NCBI GenBank assembly: GCA_903913285.1
Contig: CAIWKO010000035.1
Coordinates: forward strand, 1-64,000
Reading direction: 5' to 3'
Source of the DNA: an uncultured Bacteroidales bacterium
Lineage (GTDB): Bacteria > Bacteroidota > Bacteroidia > Bacteroidales > CAIWKO01
DNA: 64,000 nt
Shown: piece after piece, positions 51,501 through 61,299 of the stretch
Layout: every line of letters starts with the position of its first letter
How positions within the stretch are numbered: position 1 is the first letter of the stretch
The notes under the pieces: generated by a model
Told to the model about the DNA's origin: nothing
Seen by the model: only the letters and a program-made list of their open reading frames with translations
The model's database searches: none
Program-made: the position numbers and the translations under genes

Positions 51501-54500
51501 CAGGCTTTCAACTTACCAACGTGGCGGCATTAGACACTTTTGCATGTTATATTGCCAAAGCAGGCGTGAACAGAATAAATACTGCTTATTGTTATAACGG
51601 CTCGACATGGCAAACCTATCTGGCTAAATATGGGGTTAATGCTTCCTTATATATTTTACCGGAGTTTTGTTTAGATAAACCAAATACCTATCCTCCCGAT
51701 GTCGATTTTTATGCCAGTCAAACTGAAATAACTCCCGGAACTTCCATAAACTTCTTCGATCAATCAACCGGGGGCCCGGTTCCAACATCATGGGCATGGT
51801 CGTTCAGTGGTGCTACACCAACGACTGCTACAACGCAGAATCCAGCAACCGAAAATTATGCTGCTGCAGGTCTGTATGATGTTTCACTGACGGCTGCAAA
51901 TTCAAATGGTTCAAATGCCAAGACCAAAGGCGGCTATATTTTGGTTTCTCCTGTGTCCAATATTGTTTATTGGAATTTTCCGAGCACTTCTGCAAATCTA
52001 ACAGCAGACGGAGGTATCACAGCCAATCTGGCAAAAACATTAACTGTAACGACGAGTGTTTCCACGCCGGTTTATGCTACAACAGGTGCTGGTGGGGGTA
52101 CCGATAAATGTGCAAGTTCTTTCGGCTGGAACGATGCGATCACTACAAACGATTATTGGTCGGTTGAATTTACTACAGCAGGTTATACTAACATAAAACT
52201 ATCATCAAAACAAAGCGGAACTACTACTGCAGCTCCAAAATATTTTTCAGTATATTATTCAATTGACGGCGGTAATAACTTCTCCTTCTTAACGGATGTC
52301 CCTGCCATGACAACAGCGAGTAACTGGACTCAGGGTGTTCTGAACAATTTTCCTTTACCTTCCGAATGCGACAATCAGGCAAGTGTAATGATCTTATGGT
52401 TAAAAACAGCAACTACATCTATGGCTGGGGGAACAATTACTTCAGCGGCTCTGACTTTAATTGATGATATTTATGTAAGTGGTCAGGTTTGCCCATACTC
52501 ACCTGCTGCCGCTGGAACAATTACCGGAACTTCAACGATCTGTCAGGGTCAGACGAATGTGGTGTATACGATTCCGGCAATTACCGGTGCTACTGTCTAC
52601 AATTGGACTGTTCCAACAGGTGCCACAATTGTGTCAGGACAATATACCAATACGATCACGGTTAACTATGCTCAGAATCAGGTAGCCGGTAACATTAACG
52701 TTTATGGTGAAAATATTTGCGGTACAGGAACTGTTTCCGCCAGTTTCCCGATCACGGTTAATCCCGTTCCGGTATCTCCCGGAACTATTACAGGAATACA
52801 GGCTGTAACAGGTGGTCAAAATGGTGTATCATATTCTGTTGGTGCTGTAACAGGTGCTACCAGTTATACATGGACCATGCCTGGATTTGCAACTATTGCG
52901 AGTGGTGGAACAACAAATAGTATTACTGCTAATTTTGCCTGCCCGGGTGATAACGGAAATATGACAGTTCATGCCAACAATGCTTGTGGCTCCGGTCCGG
53001 AATCGTATGCAAAAACTATAAACATAACTTGTGCGCCTGTTGCCGATTTTTATGCAAGTACACAGCAGATCTGTGCCGGAAGCACTGTTACATTTACAGA
53101 TATTAGTACAAATTCACCTACAGGATGGAGTTGGACTTTTACCGGTGGAGCTCCTGCAACAAGCACACTCGAACATCCTACAGTAACATACAATACTGCC
53201 GGAACCTATGCAGTTACTTTGATTGCTACCAATGCCACAGGAAATAATACAATTACTAAAACAGCGTATATCTCTGTAACTTCAGGAGCTGCATCAGTGA
53301 GCATTGCTGCTTCGTCCAATCCTGTTTGTTCAGGATCCGGAGAAACATTTACTGCAACTCCAACAAATGGCGGAACTCCTTCCTATCAATGGAAAGTAGG
53401 TGGGGTAAATGTCGGAACCAACAGTCCTTATTACTATAATTCTTCTCTGCCAACAGGCAGTGTGGTTACCTGTGTTATGACATCTACACTTTCGTGTGCG
53501 ACAGGAAGTCCGGCTACTTCAAATACCTTGACCATGACTGTTAATCCGGTGCTGGTTCCGTTAGTATCGATTGCTGTTACAACAGGAAGTAATCCATCTT
53601 GTGCTGGTTCATCAGTAACATTTACTGCAACACCTACCAATGGGGGAACAACTCCTTCATACCAGTGGACGGTTGATGGAGTGAATGCCGGAACCAATTC
53701 AACGACATTTACACCATCATCCCTGACAACAGGTCAGGTGGTTAGATGTATACTTACTTCAAATGCAACTTGTGTGAATCCTGCAACCTCGACAAGTTTG
53801 GGAACAACAATAACGGTTAACCCTGTTCCTGTTGTCACACCTGCAGCTTCACTTTCAACGATATGTGGTGGATCTGCATCCTCATTAAGTGCAAGCAGTA
53901 CAGTAACGGGAACAACCTATGCATGGATGCCTGGTAGTTTGAGCGGTACACCAGTTTCTGTTACACCATCATCTACAACTACATATACCTTAACAGGTAC
54001 TGCTTCGGGATGTACAGGATCTTCAACAGTAACAATAAGCGTTAATCCAAAACCTGTTGTTACTCCTGCAGCCTCTTATACAACAATATGTAACGGAACT
54101 GCATCTTCATTAAGTGCAAGTAGTACGGTAGGCGGAACAACCTATGGATGGACACCGGGTAGTTTGAGTGGAACACCAGTTTCTGTTACTCCATCAACGA
54201 CTACTACTTATACACTAACAGGAACAGCTTCGGGTTGTACAGGAACTGCAACTATTGCGGTAACCGTAAACCCAAATCCTGTTGTTACTCCTGCAGCTAC
54301 ATTGTCAACAATATGTAATGGTACAGCATCTTCATTAAGTGCGAGCAGTACTGTTGCCGGAACAAACTATACCTGGATGCCGGGTAGTTTGAGTGGTACA
54401 CCTGTTTCTGTAACTCCGGCGTCGACCACAACCTATACATTAACTGGTACAGCCTCCGGATGTACCGGAACTTCAACTATAGCAATAACCGTTAATCCAA

Positions 54501-56740
54501 AACCAGTTGTTACGCCTTCAGCTACATTATCAACAATATGTAATGGCACTTCATCTTCATTAAGTGCAAGCAGTACAGTAGGCGGAACAAATTATACATG
54601 GATGCCGGGTAGTTTGAGTGGAACACCAGTTTCGGTTACTCCATCATCTACAACAACATATACTTTATCAGGAACAGCTTCGGGTTGTACCGGAACTTCA
54701 ACTATAGCAATAACCGTTAATCCAAAACCTGTTGTTACACCTTCAGCTACATTATCAACAATATGTAACGGGTCTTCATCTTCACTAAGTGCAAGCAGTA
54801 CAGTAGGCGGAACAACCTATGGATGGATGCCGGGTAGTTTGGGCGGGACACCAGTTTCTGTTACTCCATCATCCACTACTACATATACCTTAACAGGTAC
54901 TGCTTCCGGATGTACAGGAACGGCAACTATTGCTGTCACCGTAAATCCAATTCCAACAGTAAATAACCCCGGAAACATTACTGTTTGCAATAATGGAACG
55001 GTTTCTTCAACAAGTTTTGTTAGCACACCAGTTGGTGGAACATTTGCCTGGTCGAACTCCAATACAGCAATAGGATTGGCTGCAAGCGGTTCAGGAAATA
55101 TTTCGGGATTTACAGCAACAAACACCGGAGTGGTTCCTATTACGGCGACTATAACGGTTACTCCAACTTTGAGTAATTGTTCCGGGACGCCCATAACTTA
55201 TACCATAACGGTAAATCCGACGGATAACTCTTCATTTAACTATTCGCCTTCAACGTTGTGCCAAACAGGAAGTGATATATTAGCAACAATTCCAGGTGGT
55301 GCAACAGGAACGTTTACTTCCAGTCCGTCAGGCTTAATATTTTTGAACACTTCTACCGGACAAATAGATGTAAGTGCCAGCGCAATTAACGCCTATACTA
55401 TTACATTTACAACAAATGGCACATGTCCGGGTAGCAGTATAAGCAGCATAACAATTACAACTTCGCCTTTAGCCACATTTAATTATACCGGGCCCTATTG
55501 TTCTGCAGGAATTGATCCAATGCCTACATATAATACAGGTTCAAGTGCCGGAACATTTAGTGCCAGTCCAACAGGTTTGGCTTTTATTAGTACGACTACA
55601 GGGCAGGTAGATGTATCTGTAAGTACTCCCGGTTCTTATACTGTTACAAATAGTATAGCTGCTTCAGGTGGTTGTTCAGCAGTCTCTGCAACAAGTTCAA
55701 TAACAATTAATGCAACACCGGACGTAACAGTTCCAACCAATATTGCAGTATGTGGGGGAAGTTCTATATCTGGAACTGCATTTACCAGCTCAGTTACAGG
55801 AACTAACTACTCATGGTCCAACTCAAACACTTCAATTGGTTTAGCTGCAAGTGGTACAGGAAATATTCCGGGATTTACAGCTGTGAATACAGCAACAAGC
55901 CCGATCACAGCAACGATTACAGTAACACCAAGCACTACAAGTTGTACAGGAACACCATCAACGTATACTATAACTGTAACTCCGCTCGTTACCCCAACAG
56001 TTTCAATTGTGCTGACATCGGGTACCAATCCTATGTGTTCTGGTTCTTCAGCAACTTTCACTGCAACGCCCGGCAATGAAGGAACCACACCTGCTTACCA
56101 ATGGCAGGTTAACACTGTGAATGCAGGTTCAGACTCTCCGATATTTACTACTTCAACTTTAAGTACCGGACAGATTGTTACATGTATATTAACTTCAAAC
56201 GCACTTTGTGTAAGTTCTACAACAGCAACCAGCACAGGAATAGGTATGACTGTCGATCCGCCAATTACGGTATCTGCCAACGCTACACCTACTTTGATCT
56301 GTGCAGGCTCATCGTCAACGATAGCTGCGAGCGGTGCTTTATCCTATGCCTGGGAACCGGGTACATTGAGCGGCATTTCTCAAGTTGTTTCTCCGTCAAG
56401 TACTTCTGTTTATACTGTTACCGGTACTTCATTAACGTGTACGGATACTGCCACGGTTACAGTTTCAGTTGACCCTTGTACAGGAATAGCTTCAGAAAAT
56501 GATCTGAACAACTTTACCATCGGACCAATTCCGGTAGATAACGAATTGATAATCGATTGTAAAAAACCTGTTGATATCGAGGTTTCTGTTTATTCAATTG
56601 AAGGGAAGCTGTTATCTCAAAGTGTCTTCTCAGGAGGTCAGACCTACAGTGTGCCTATGTTAGACCTGGCTACAGGTGTCTATATGATTCGCATCATTTC
56701 TGAGAATAACTCAAAGATCTTTAAGATCATTAAACAATAA
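48569..56740 (+). CDS. Giant secreted serine protease with PKD and Ig-like repeats, T9SS type A
   Basis: 2723 residues with signal peptide (MKRSALILLVAFIGTFFVQN). After a propeptide-like region (about 60-200), a trypsin-like S1 protease domain (about 220-505) resembles lysyl endopeptidases. The triad is visible: His in FLTADHCHS (near 285), Asp in NGGSDFCLVLL (near 340), Ser in EGGSSGSPLF (near 430). Then PKD domains (AWSFEGGSPSTSTIKNPTNI and others), jelly-roll segments, and many Ig-like modules with C-x-G starts follow. Five near-identical 75-residue modules are at about 1755-2129. The C-terminal type A sorting domain starts NNFTIGPIPVDNELIID and ends KIFKIIKQ. Likely an extracellular or surface-bound protease. 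Cleavage specificity is not assignable. Confidence 0.92.
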   Translation: MKRSALILLVAFIGTFFVQNAKAQISEGGTPPSFVNTSNISSDFDIKTVDPIDVVQALQEDNNRPGPEWAGRSIPVSYDMNNSGTWTDLPDGRKIWRLQITSTGAQALGLCYNNFYLPEGGQLFIYNASENQIRGAYTFKNNPADKLFATELIQGESLTLEYVSPSTVLKKTDPNKVINATQNGNKISSGNNQLSNLPIISISEVVYVYKTIPFLKQYNMTKQTGWGASLACEVNINCSEGTNWQIQKRGVAEIWLKMGTSWGWCTGDLVNTTNNSGIPYFLTADHCHSEGGTTASAADMLQWGFYFNYEGTACADPATEPTYNTITGCTLKASSPINGGSDFCLVLLNSAPTISFKPYYNGWNHNNTAPTSGVGIHHPAGDIKKISTYTATLGTGTWNDGTNVGTTNAHWSGNWVATTNGYGQVEGGSSGSPLFNQNNLQVGTLTGGSAASCTTGSSFEYGKFYFHWDQDGTASTVRLRPWLDPLGTNPATINGYDPFAGYPDFYGTPTTLYEGQSANFFDLTTNATTWAWSFEGGSPSTSTIKNPTNIVYNQQGTYRVTLTTNTAVAGTQSIEKVGYITVLPGVLPTSIWCDDFTTPANWTLSTSGGYTDNWAITTAAPTGTYSSTMGRISSTSGGNYALFDSDALGAASDNQWANISSATGQNCSTYESVFLRFQENYMKFYDSTLVYVSTDNFVTSKRYVLHSDFANNGATTNPYVQNIDISSVAAGKTNVKVRFTFRSTQNMSTNAGWGYAWEIDDVCLLGVAYGNTLPTADFTATTSRDISPGESVSFADLSTHATSWLWTFEGGTPATSTVQNPTNIVYTSQGYYKVTLAASNQNGTITAVKTDYIHVYSDCSYDGANIQDDDQLSYSLAPTGNWGYVPGHNYNGGVTSYAYADRYTIGNLTGKVKSLDVGVALASVVGAATNVTFTIWSDNAGTPGTVLMTKAVAVSSLQPGYINTIEFSPVSVSNSFFAGFQLTNVAALDTFACYIAKAGVNRINTAYCYNGSTWQTYLAKYGVNASLYILPEFCLDKPNTYPPDVDFYASQTEITPGTSINFFDQSTGGPVPTSWAWSFSGATPTTATTQNPATENYAAAGLYDVSLTAANSNGSNAKTKGGYILVSPVSNIVYWNFPSTSANLTADGGITANLAKTLTVTTSVSTPVYATTGAGGGTDKCASSFGWNDAITTNDYWSVEFTTAGYTNIKLSSKQSGTTTAAPKYFSVYYSIDGGNNFSFLTDVPAMTTASNWTQGVLNNFPLPSECDNQASVMILWLKTATTSMAGGTITSAALTLIDDIYVSGQVCPYSPAAAGTITGTSTICQGQTNVVYTIPAITGATVYNWTVPTGATIVSGQYTNTITVNYAQNQVAGNINVYGENICGTGTVSASFPITVNPVPVSPGTITGIQAVTGGQNGVSYSVGAVTGATSYTWTMPGFATIASGGTTNSITANFACPGDNGNMTVHANNACGSGPESYAKTINITCAPVADFYASTQQICAGSTVTFTDISTNSPTGWSWTFTGGAPATSTLEHPTVTYNTAGTYAVTLIATNATGNNTITKTAYISVTSGAASVSIAASSNPVCSGSGETFTATPTNGGTPSYQWKVGGVNVGTNSPYYYNSSLPTGSVVTCVMTSTLSCATGSPATSNTLTMTVNPVLVPLVSIAVTTGSNPSCAGSSVTFTATPTNGGTTPSYQWTVDGVNAGTNSTTFTPSSLTTGQVVRCILTSNATCVNPATSTSLGTTITVNPVPVVTPAASLSTICGGSASSLSASSTVTGTTYAWMPGSLSGTPVSVTPSSTTTYTLTGTASGCTGSSTVTISVNPKPVVTPAASYTTICNGTASSLSASSTVGGTTYGWTPGSLSGTPVSVTPSTTTTYTLTGTASGCTGTATIAVTVNPNPVVTPAATLSTICNGTASSLSASSTVAGTNYTWMPGSLSGTPVSVTPASTTTYTLTGTASGCTGTSTIAITVNPKPVVTPSATLSTICNGTSSSLSASSTVGGTNYTWMPGSLSGTPVSVTPSSTTTYTLSGTASGCTGTSTIAITVNPKPVVTPSATLSTICNGSSSSLSASSTVGGTTYGWMPGSLGGTPVSVTPSSTTTYTLTGTASGCTGTATIAVTVNPIPTVNNPGNITVCNNGTVSSTSFVSTPVGGTFAWSNSNTAIGLAASGSGNISGFTATNTGVVPITATITVTPTLSNCSGTPITYTITVNPTDNSSFNYSPSTLCQTGSDILATIPGGATGTFTSSPSGLIFLNTSTGQIDVSASAINAYTITFTTNGTCPGSSISSITITTSPLATFNYTGPYCSAGIDPMPTYNTGSSAGTFSASPTGLAFISTTTGQVDVSVSTPGSYTVTNSIAASGGCSAVSATSSITINATPDVTVPTNIAVCGGSSISGTAFTSSVTGTNYSWSNSNTSIGLAASGTGNIPGFTAVNTATSPITATITVTPSTTSCTGTPSTYTITVTPLVTPTVSIVLTSGTNPMCSGSSATFTATPGNEGTTPAYQWQVNTVNAGSDSPIFTTSTLSTGQIVTCILTSNALCVSSTTATSTGIGMTVDPPITVSANATPTLICAGSSSTIAASGALSYAWEPGTLSGISQVVSPSSTSVYTVTGTSLTCTDTATVTVSVDPCTGIASENDLNNFTIGPIPVDNELIIDCKKPVDIEVSVYSIEGKLLSQSVFSGGQTYSVPMLDLATGVYMIRIISENNSKIFKIIKQ
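53831..54955 (+). repeat. Five 225-bp coding tandem repeats (Ig-like modules)
   Basis: Units start at 53831, 54056, 54281, 54506 and 54731, each 225 bp. Each encodes 75 residues beginning VVTPAA/VVTPSA, with STICNGTASSLSASSTVGGT in the middle and TTTYTLTGTASGCTGT near the end. DNA identity between units is high, pointing to recent duplication. Confidence 0.9.
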
Positions 56741-56756
56741 GTACAGAATGCACAAT

Positions 56757-56789
56757 AAAAAAGGCGCTGTATTTTACAACGCCTTTTTT
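56757..56789. terminator. Bidirectional terminator between convergent genes
   Basis: AAAAAAGGCG (56757-56766) pairs with CGCCTTTTTT (56780-56789). A/T runs on both sides allow use by the protease gene (plus) and hutH (minus). Confidence 0.88.
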
Positions 56790-56829
56790 ATTTCTATAAA
56801 AGAAAGAGTTTCGAAACAATTTCAGAATA

Positions 56830-58371
56830 CTATTCTAAGCTTCCGATTGCTTTTTCAACTTCTTTCAGAATTTCGCACGATTGAACTAATTCTTTCATTT
56901 TATTATGATCGGGATATAACGGACGATCAATATCAAGATAATGAACATGCTTGCGTATGGTATCTTTAGCAACTTTTGTACCGTCGCCGAGTTTGTATTT
57001 TTCTTCATCAAACTTTTCGCGGAGGTCGAGAGCCTGAGCAGCTGCCATGAATTCAATACCTAAGATGCCGTAAGCATTTTCCATGATCTGGAGGTTTTTC
57101 AACACACCGTTCATTCCCATCGAAACAAAATCTTCCTGATCGGCAGCAGCCGGAATAGATTGTACGCAAGAAGGCATCGACAAAATACGCTGTTCAACGA
57201 TTTGCATATCTGCCGTATATTGGCTGAGCATCAGTCCTGAAAACATTCCGGCACCTTTGGTCAGAAATGGTGGTAAGCCAACGCTTAATGCGGGATTATT
57301 CAAGCGGTTCATTCTGCGTTCTGAAAGAACACAAACCATGGTAACAACCGCGCCAACCATATCCATAGGAACCGAAACAGGTGTTCCCTGGAAGTTAGCA
57401 CCCGAAAGCTGCAGATTATCTTCAGCAAAGAAAATAGGATTATCAGCAACTCCGTTCAATTCAATTTCTACCTGTGAACGAGCCCATGCAATTTGATCGT
57501 GAGCCGAACCGATAACCTGAGGTGTGGAACGCATTGAATAAGCATCCTGCACTTTAACTTTTATTTTATTTGTGGCAAGGTCGCCGTTCTGAGTAACTTT
57601 ACGAATTGCTGCAGCACTTCTGATTCCACCTTTAAAACCTCTTACTTCTAGCAAACGATTGTTGTATGGTTTCAGGTTTGCTTTCAGTGCTTCTAACGAC
57701 ATGGAACAAGCAATTTCTGCCTGTTTCAGGAAGTTGTTCACATCGTGAAGGATCAAACACGAAATACCGGTGATGCAGTTCGAACCATTAATCGCAGCCA
57801 GACCATCACGTGCCATTAATCCCGGTGTAGGAATTCCGGCCTGTTGCATAGCTTCTTTACCGGTGAGCAATTCACCTTTAAAATAAGCATGTCCTTCGCC
57901 CATCAGCAATAATGCTATCTGCGACATAGGTGCCAAATCGCCGCATGCACCTACAGAACCTTTTTTGCATACCATCGGTGTAACACCTTTGTTGAGCATG
58001 TCAACATAAGTAAGTGTTATTTCCGGACGGCAACCTGAATTACCATGAGCATGAACGTTGATACGGCTGAGCATAGCAGCACGAACATGTTCTATCGGCA
58101 TAGGTTCTCCAATGCCGGCAGCATGATTATAAATTAAATATTTCTGAAAATCCTGAACCTGATCATCGTTCAGAACGATTTCCGAAAACTCACCGATACC
58201 GGTGTTGATGCCGTACATGATCTCATGGTTTTCGAGTTTTTTCTCGAGCATGGCACGGCATTTTTTTATACGTTCAACTGCATCTGGATGCAATTCTATT
58301 TTTTCGTTGTAACGTGCTACGTTAACAACATCTTCTATGGTTAAATTTCCTCCATTGACTATGAGTGTCAT
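56830..58371 (-). CDS. hutH: Histidine ammonia-lyase family (MIO motif Ala-Cys-Gly)
   Basis: 513 residues of the aromatic amino-acid lyase family. YGINTGIG is at residues 53-60. The cofactor-forming loop reads GSVGACGDLAPMS: the tripeptide at 142-144 is A-C-G, not the usual A-S-G that cyclises to the MIO group. His83 in LIYNHAAG agrees with the histidine-specific lyase position (SH in Pseudomonas HAL). Further blocks typical of the family are VIGSAHDQIAWARSQVEIEL and QDFVSMGMNG-like DQEDFVSMGMNGVLKN. HAL removes ammonia from histidine to give urocanate; no other hut gene is nearby. Function as HAL is likely but aminomutase or another aromatic lyase is possible. Confidence 0.85.
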   Translation of the reverse strand: MTLIVNGGNLTIEDVVNVARYNEKIELHPDAVERIKKCRAMLEKKLENHEIMYGINTGIGEFSEIVLNDDQVQDFQKYLIYNHAAGIGEPMPIEHVRAAMLSRINVHAHGNSGCRPEITLTYVDMLNKGVTPMVCKKGSVGACGDLAPMSQIALLLMGEGHAYFKGELLTGKEAMQQAGIPTPGLMARDGLAAINGSNCITGISCLILHDVNNFLKQAEIACSMSLEALKANLKPYNNRLLEVRGFKGGIRSAAAIRKVTQNGDLATNKIKVKVQDAYSMRSTPQVIGSAHDQIAWARSQVEIELNGVADNPIFFAEDNLQLSGANFQGTPVSVPMDMVGAVVTMVCVLSERRMNRLNNPALSVGLPPFLTKGAGMFSGLMLSQYTADMQIVEQRILSMPSCVQSIPAAADQEDFVSMGMNGVLKNLQIMENAYGILGIEFMAAAQALDLREKFDEEKYKLGDGTKVAKDTIRKHVHYLDIDRPLYPDHNKMKELVQSCEILKEVEKAIGSLE

Positions 58372-58572
58372 AATATTTATAATTTAAAATTTGTGATTAA
58401 TAAAATGAAATATTGAAAAATGTAAATTGAAAATGAAACGGATTTCAGCAGAGTCCGCTGCGGTTGATCTTTATCTTGAATTTCAGAAACCAGTTAATCA
58501 TTTTTTATTGAAATTTTTATCAAAATTACGAATTTGTATTCAATCTGTTGTTATTTACCCTGATAAACTTTT

Positions 58573-59964
58573 TTATACTTTTATCAATTGCATTTCAACA
58601 TCGGGGAAAACTTCAAGGATTAGGTTTTCTATGCACATTAATTGTTCTTTTCCTGTACTCATGTTCTTTAACTTGAATAAATCCTGACTAATTTCTTCGC
58701 TTCCTGCCATAGCCACCCACGGGATGTTATGAGCATTGGCGTATGCTAGTTGTTTTTTAAGTTTTGCCGGTTCAGGATATAACTCGGATGCAACTCCTGC
58801 ATCGCGCATTTGAGTTAATCCCTGCAAGGCAAATATTTCTTCCTCGGATCCGAAATTGATAAAAAGTACACGGGTTGAAATCCCGCTTTCTTCAGGAAAT
58901 AAATGAAGTTCGTTCATAAGATCGTAGATGCGGTCGGCACCAAACGAAACTCCAACTCCCGAAACATCGGGCAGGCCAAACACACCGGTCAGATTATCAT
59001 AGCGTCCACCACCGCAAATGCTTCCCATTTCAACATCTTTGGCCTTAACTTCGATGATGGCCCCGGTATAGTAATCAAGTCCGCGGGCAAGCGTAAGGTC
59101 TAACTCCACCTTTGCTTTAGGTTTAATGCTTTTGATGTACGTAAAAATTTGTGTCAATTCTTCATTGCCTTTCAGCCCTGTTTCGGTTTTGCCAATAATG
59201 GTTTTTATCTTTTTAAGTTTAGCTTCGTTGGTACCTTTTAAGGTGAGAATGGGTTGAAGTTTTGCGATACTCTCAGCCGACAATCCTTTGCTTTGTAATT
59301 CTTGATTTACTTTCTCGAGACCGATCTTTTCGATCTTATCAATAGCCACAGTAATATCGATTATTTTATCAGGAGCCCCAATAACTTCAGCAATGCCGCT
59401 TAATATTTTACGATTATTAAGTTTTATTACGACCTTTAATCCGAGTTGCTCAAACACTTTGTCGATAACTTGTATCATATCTACCTCGCACAGCAATGAA
59501 TTGCTCCCGATCACGTCAACATCGCATTGATAGAACTCGCGATAGCGACCTTTTTGCGGACGATCGGCGCGCCAAACCGGTTGAATTTGATATCGCCTGA
59601 ACGGAAAGGTGATATTATTGCGGTTCATGGTTACATAACGGGCAAAGGGCACAGTGAGATCATAGCGAAGCGCTTTTTCACATATTTTGTTTGCCAGTTT
59701 TGCAGTACTGATTTTCTTCAATTCAGTATCCTGAACACCATCCAAAAAATCGCCCGAGTTCAGTATTTTAAAGATCAATCGGTCGCCTTCTTCACCATAT
59801 TTACCTGTCAGCGTGCTGAGGTTTTCCATGGCAGGGGTTTCGATGGGTCGATAGCCAAAAACCTGAAATTCGTTTTCAATGATCTCGAAAATATGTTTAC
59901 GACGTTTGATCTCTATAGGTGTGAAATCGCGTGTGCCTTTGGGTATTGATACATTAACTGCCAT
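58573..59964 (-). CDS. hisS: Histidine-tRNA ligase
   Basis: 463 residues. Class II motif 1 region starts [16 protein letters not shown]; motif 2 region is [20 protein letters not shown] followed by [13 protein letters not shown]. The histidine-specific ARGLDYYTG loop is near residue 290 and GGGRYDNL near 313. The C-terminal anticodon-binding domain holds [11 protein letters not shown] and the [16 protein letters not shown] strand. It charges tRNA-His. The gene appears alone on the minus strand, with the hutH gene 200 bp further on in the same direction. Confidence 0.97.
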   Translation of the reverse strand: MAVNVSIPKGTRDFTPIEIKRRKHIFEIIENEFQVFGYRPIETPAMENLSTLTGKYGEEGDRLIFKILNSGDFLDGVQDTELKKISTAKLANKICEKALRYDLTVPFARYVTMNRNNITFPFRRYQIQPVWRADRPQKGRYREFYQCDVDVIGSNSLLCEVDMIQVIDKVFEQLGLKVVIKLNNRKILSGIAEVIGAPDKIIDITVAIDKIEKIGLEKVNQELQSKGLSAESIAKLQPILTLKGTNEAKLKKIKTIIGKTETGLKGNEELTQIFTYIKSIKPKAKVELDLTLARGLDYYTGAIIEVKAKDVEMGSICGGGRYDNLTGVFGLPDVSGVGVSFGADRIYDLMNELHLFPEESGISTRVLFINFGSEEEIFALQGLTQMRDAGVASELYPEPAKLKKQLAYANAHNIPWVAMAGSEEISQDLFKLKNMSTGKEQLMCIENLILEVFPDVEMQLIKV

Positions 59965-60136
59965 CTGAAATTTTTTTGTAAAAATATGAAATTATCGCTG
60001 TTGTCCGATAAAATAAAATTAATTGTTGAAGGTCAGTAGGGTTAAACTCCGGCGGACTTGCAAAATGTAGTGCTTTATTTTTTTCTGCAATATACTAATA
60101 CAATCGTATGGATACATTGTCAAATTATGCAAAGTA

Positions 60137-60394
60137 CTTATGGATTTCTGTAAGCACTATGTCGTACCCCTGCAATATGCTTATAGGTTTCTATAAGTAC
60201 TATGTCGTACCCCTGCAATATACTTATGGGTTTCTATAAGTACTATGTCGTACCCCTGCAATATGCTTATAGGTTTCTATAAGTACTATGTCGTACCCCT
60301 GCAATATGCTTATGGGTTTCTATAAGTATTATGTCGTACCCCTGCAATATGCTTATGGGTTTCTATAAGTACTATGTCGTACCCCTGCAATATG
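60137..60394. repeat. 43-bp tandem array E (six units) with internal hairpin
   Basis: Six units of exactly 43 bp. Each starts with an inverted repeat (CTTATAG-GTTT-CTATAAG) followed by TACTATGTCGTACCCCTGCA and a short AT tail. In units with CTTATGG the partner stays CTATAAG, so a G-U pair keeps the stem; the first unit has CTTATGG/CTGTAAG, again pairing by wobble. Degenerate half-units flank the array on the left (from 60090). It lies between hisS and the gdpd gene, 3' of the latter. No unique spacers, so not CRISPR. Confidence 0.92.
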
Positions 60395-60480
60395 TCAATA
60401 CATTTGTACTGCCTGCTTCTTTTAACAAGCAAAGTACTCGCATCAAAAAATGCTTAGTCGGAATTAGTGCTGATTATCGA

Positions 60481-61299
60481 TTATTTATGCAATAACTCTT
60501 TTAGCATCGGTGGGTTGTCGGTCATAATGCCATCCACATTATTTTTAATCATTTTTTGTATGCGTTTAGCTTGGTTCACCGTCCAAACACAGGTTTTTTT
60601 ATTCTGGCTGTGGATAAATGATACAGCTTTTCTTGAAGCAAAACGATGATAAATATTTATCTCCGAAATGAAACTAAAGTGTGCAGGTTCTGCCTCCATC
60701 TTTTTTCGGGGAACTTTCAGGCTAAGGTATCCTATGACGATTTCAGGGTCAAGTTCGTGCACCTTGCTGATAGAGCTATAACTGAACGATTGAACAATGC
60801 ACCATTTTTGTGCATAATGTTTGTGAATCAAATCAACAACATCTTTTTCCAATCCTTCGTAGATATTCTCATTATTTTTGATTTCGATCAGAACCGTGCA
60901 TTGCCCGTTCACAAATGTCAACACTTCGTCCAGAGTAGGAATTTTTTCATTTTTAAATTTATCCGAAAACTTCACACCTGCATCAAAGCCGCATAATTCC
61001 TGATAGGTAAATGAATTCACATGCCCGCTTCCATTCGTAGTCCGGTCGATCCTGGCATCGTGCAGCACAATGGTAACTTTATCTTTGGTTTGCTGAACAT
61101 CCAGTTCAATTCTTTTAGCTCCCATGCCAACAGCATTTTTAAATGCCGCCAAAGTGTTTTCGGGAGCCAGTAAACTTCCGCCGCGATGTGCAATAACTTC
61201 AATTTTATGATCGTTCATCGGATGCGTTTCTTTTTGTGAAAAACCTGTTTCCATAATTAATAATAATGCAGAGATCAGCAGAAAATTCTTCAACTGCAT
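60481..61299 (-). CDS. Secreted glycerophosphodiester phosphodiesterase
   Basis: 272 residues. Signal peptide MQLKNFLLISALLLIMETGF with cleavage near FSQ. GDPD motifs: EVIAHRGGSLLAPENTLAAF (catalytic His and Arg), RIELDVQQTKD (metal-binding Glu and Asp), VLHDARIDRTTNGSG (second His). Later strands CTVLIEIKN and TVNQAKRIQKMIKNNVDGIM are also as in the family. It hydrolyses glycerophosphodiesters to glycerol 3-phosphate and an alcohol, in the periplasm or outside. Its start overlaps the wbuC-like stop by 10 bp. Release of glycerol phosphate may serve phosphate supply, but no Pho-like site lies upstream. Confidence 0.92.
   Translation of the reverse strand: MQLKNFLLISALLLIMETGFSQKETHPMNDHKIEVIAHRGGSLLAPENTLAAFKNAVGMGAKRIELDVQQTKDKVTIVLHDARIDRTTNGSGHVNSFTYQELCGFDAGVKFSDKFKNEKIPTLDEVLTFVNGQCTVLIEIKNNENIYEGLEKDVVDLIHKHYAQKWCIVQSFSYSSISKVHELDPEIVIGYLSLKVPRKKMEAEPAHFSFISEINIYHRFASRKAVSFIHSQNKKTCVWTVNQAKRIQKMIKNNVDGIMTDNPPMLKELLHK

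Noticed and set aside
60137-60394. 43-bp repeats as CRISPR
   Set aside because: The repeated half and the supposed spacer half are both identical between units.
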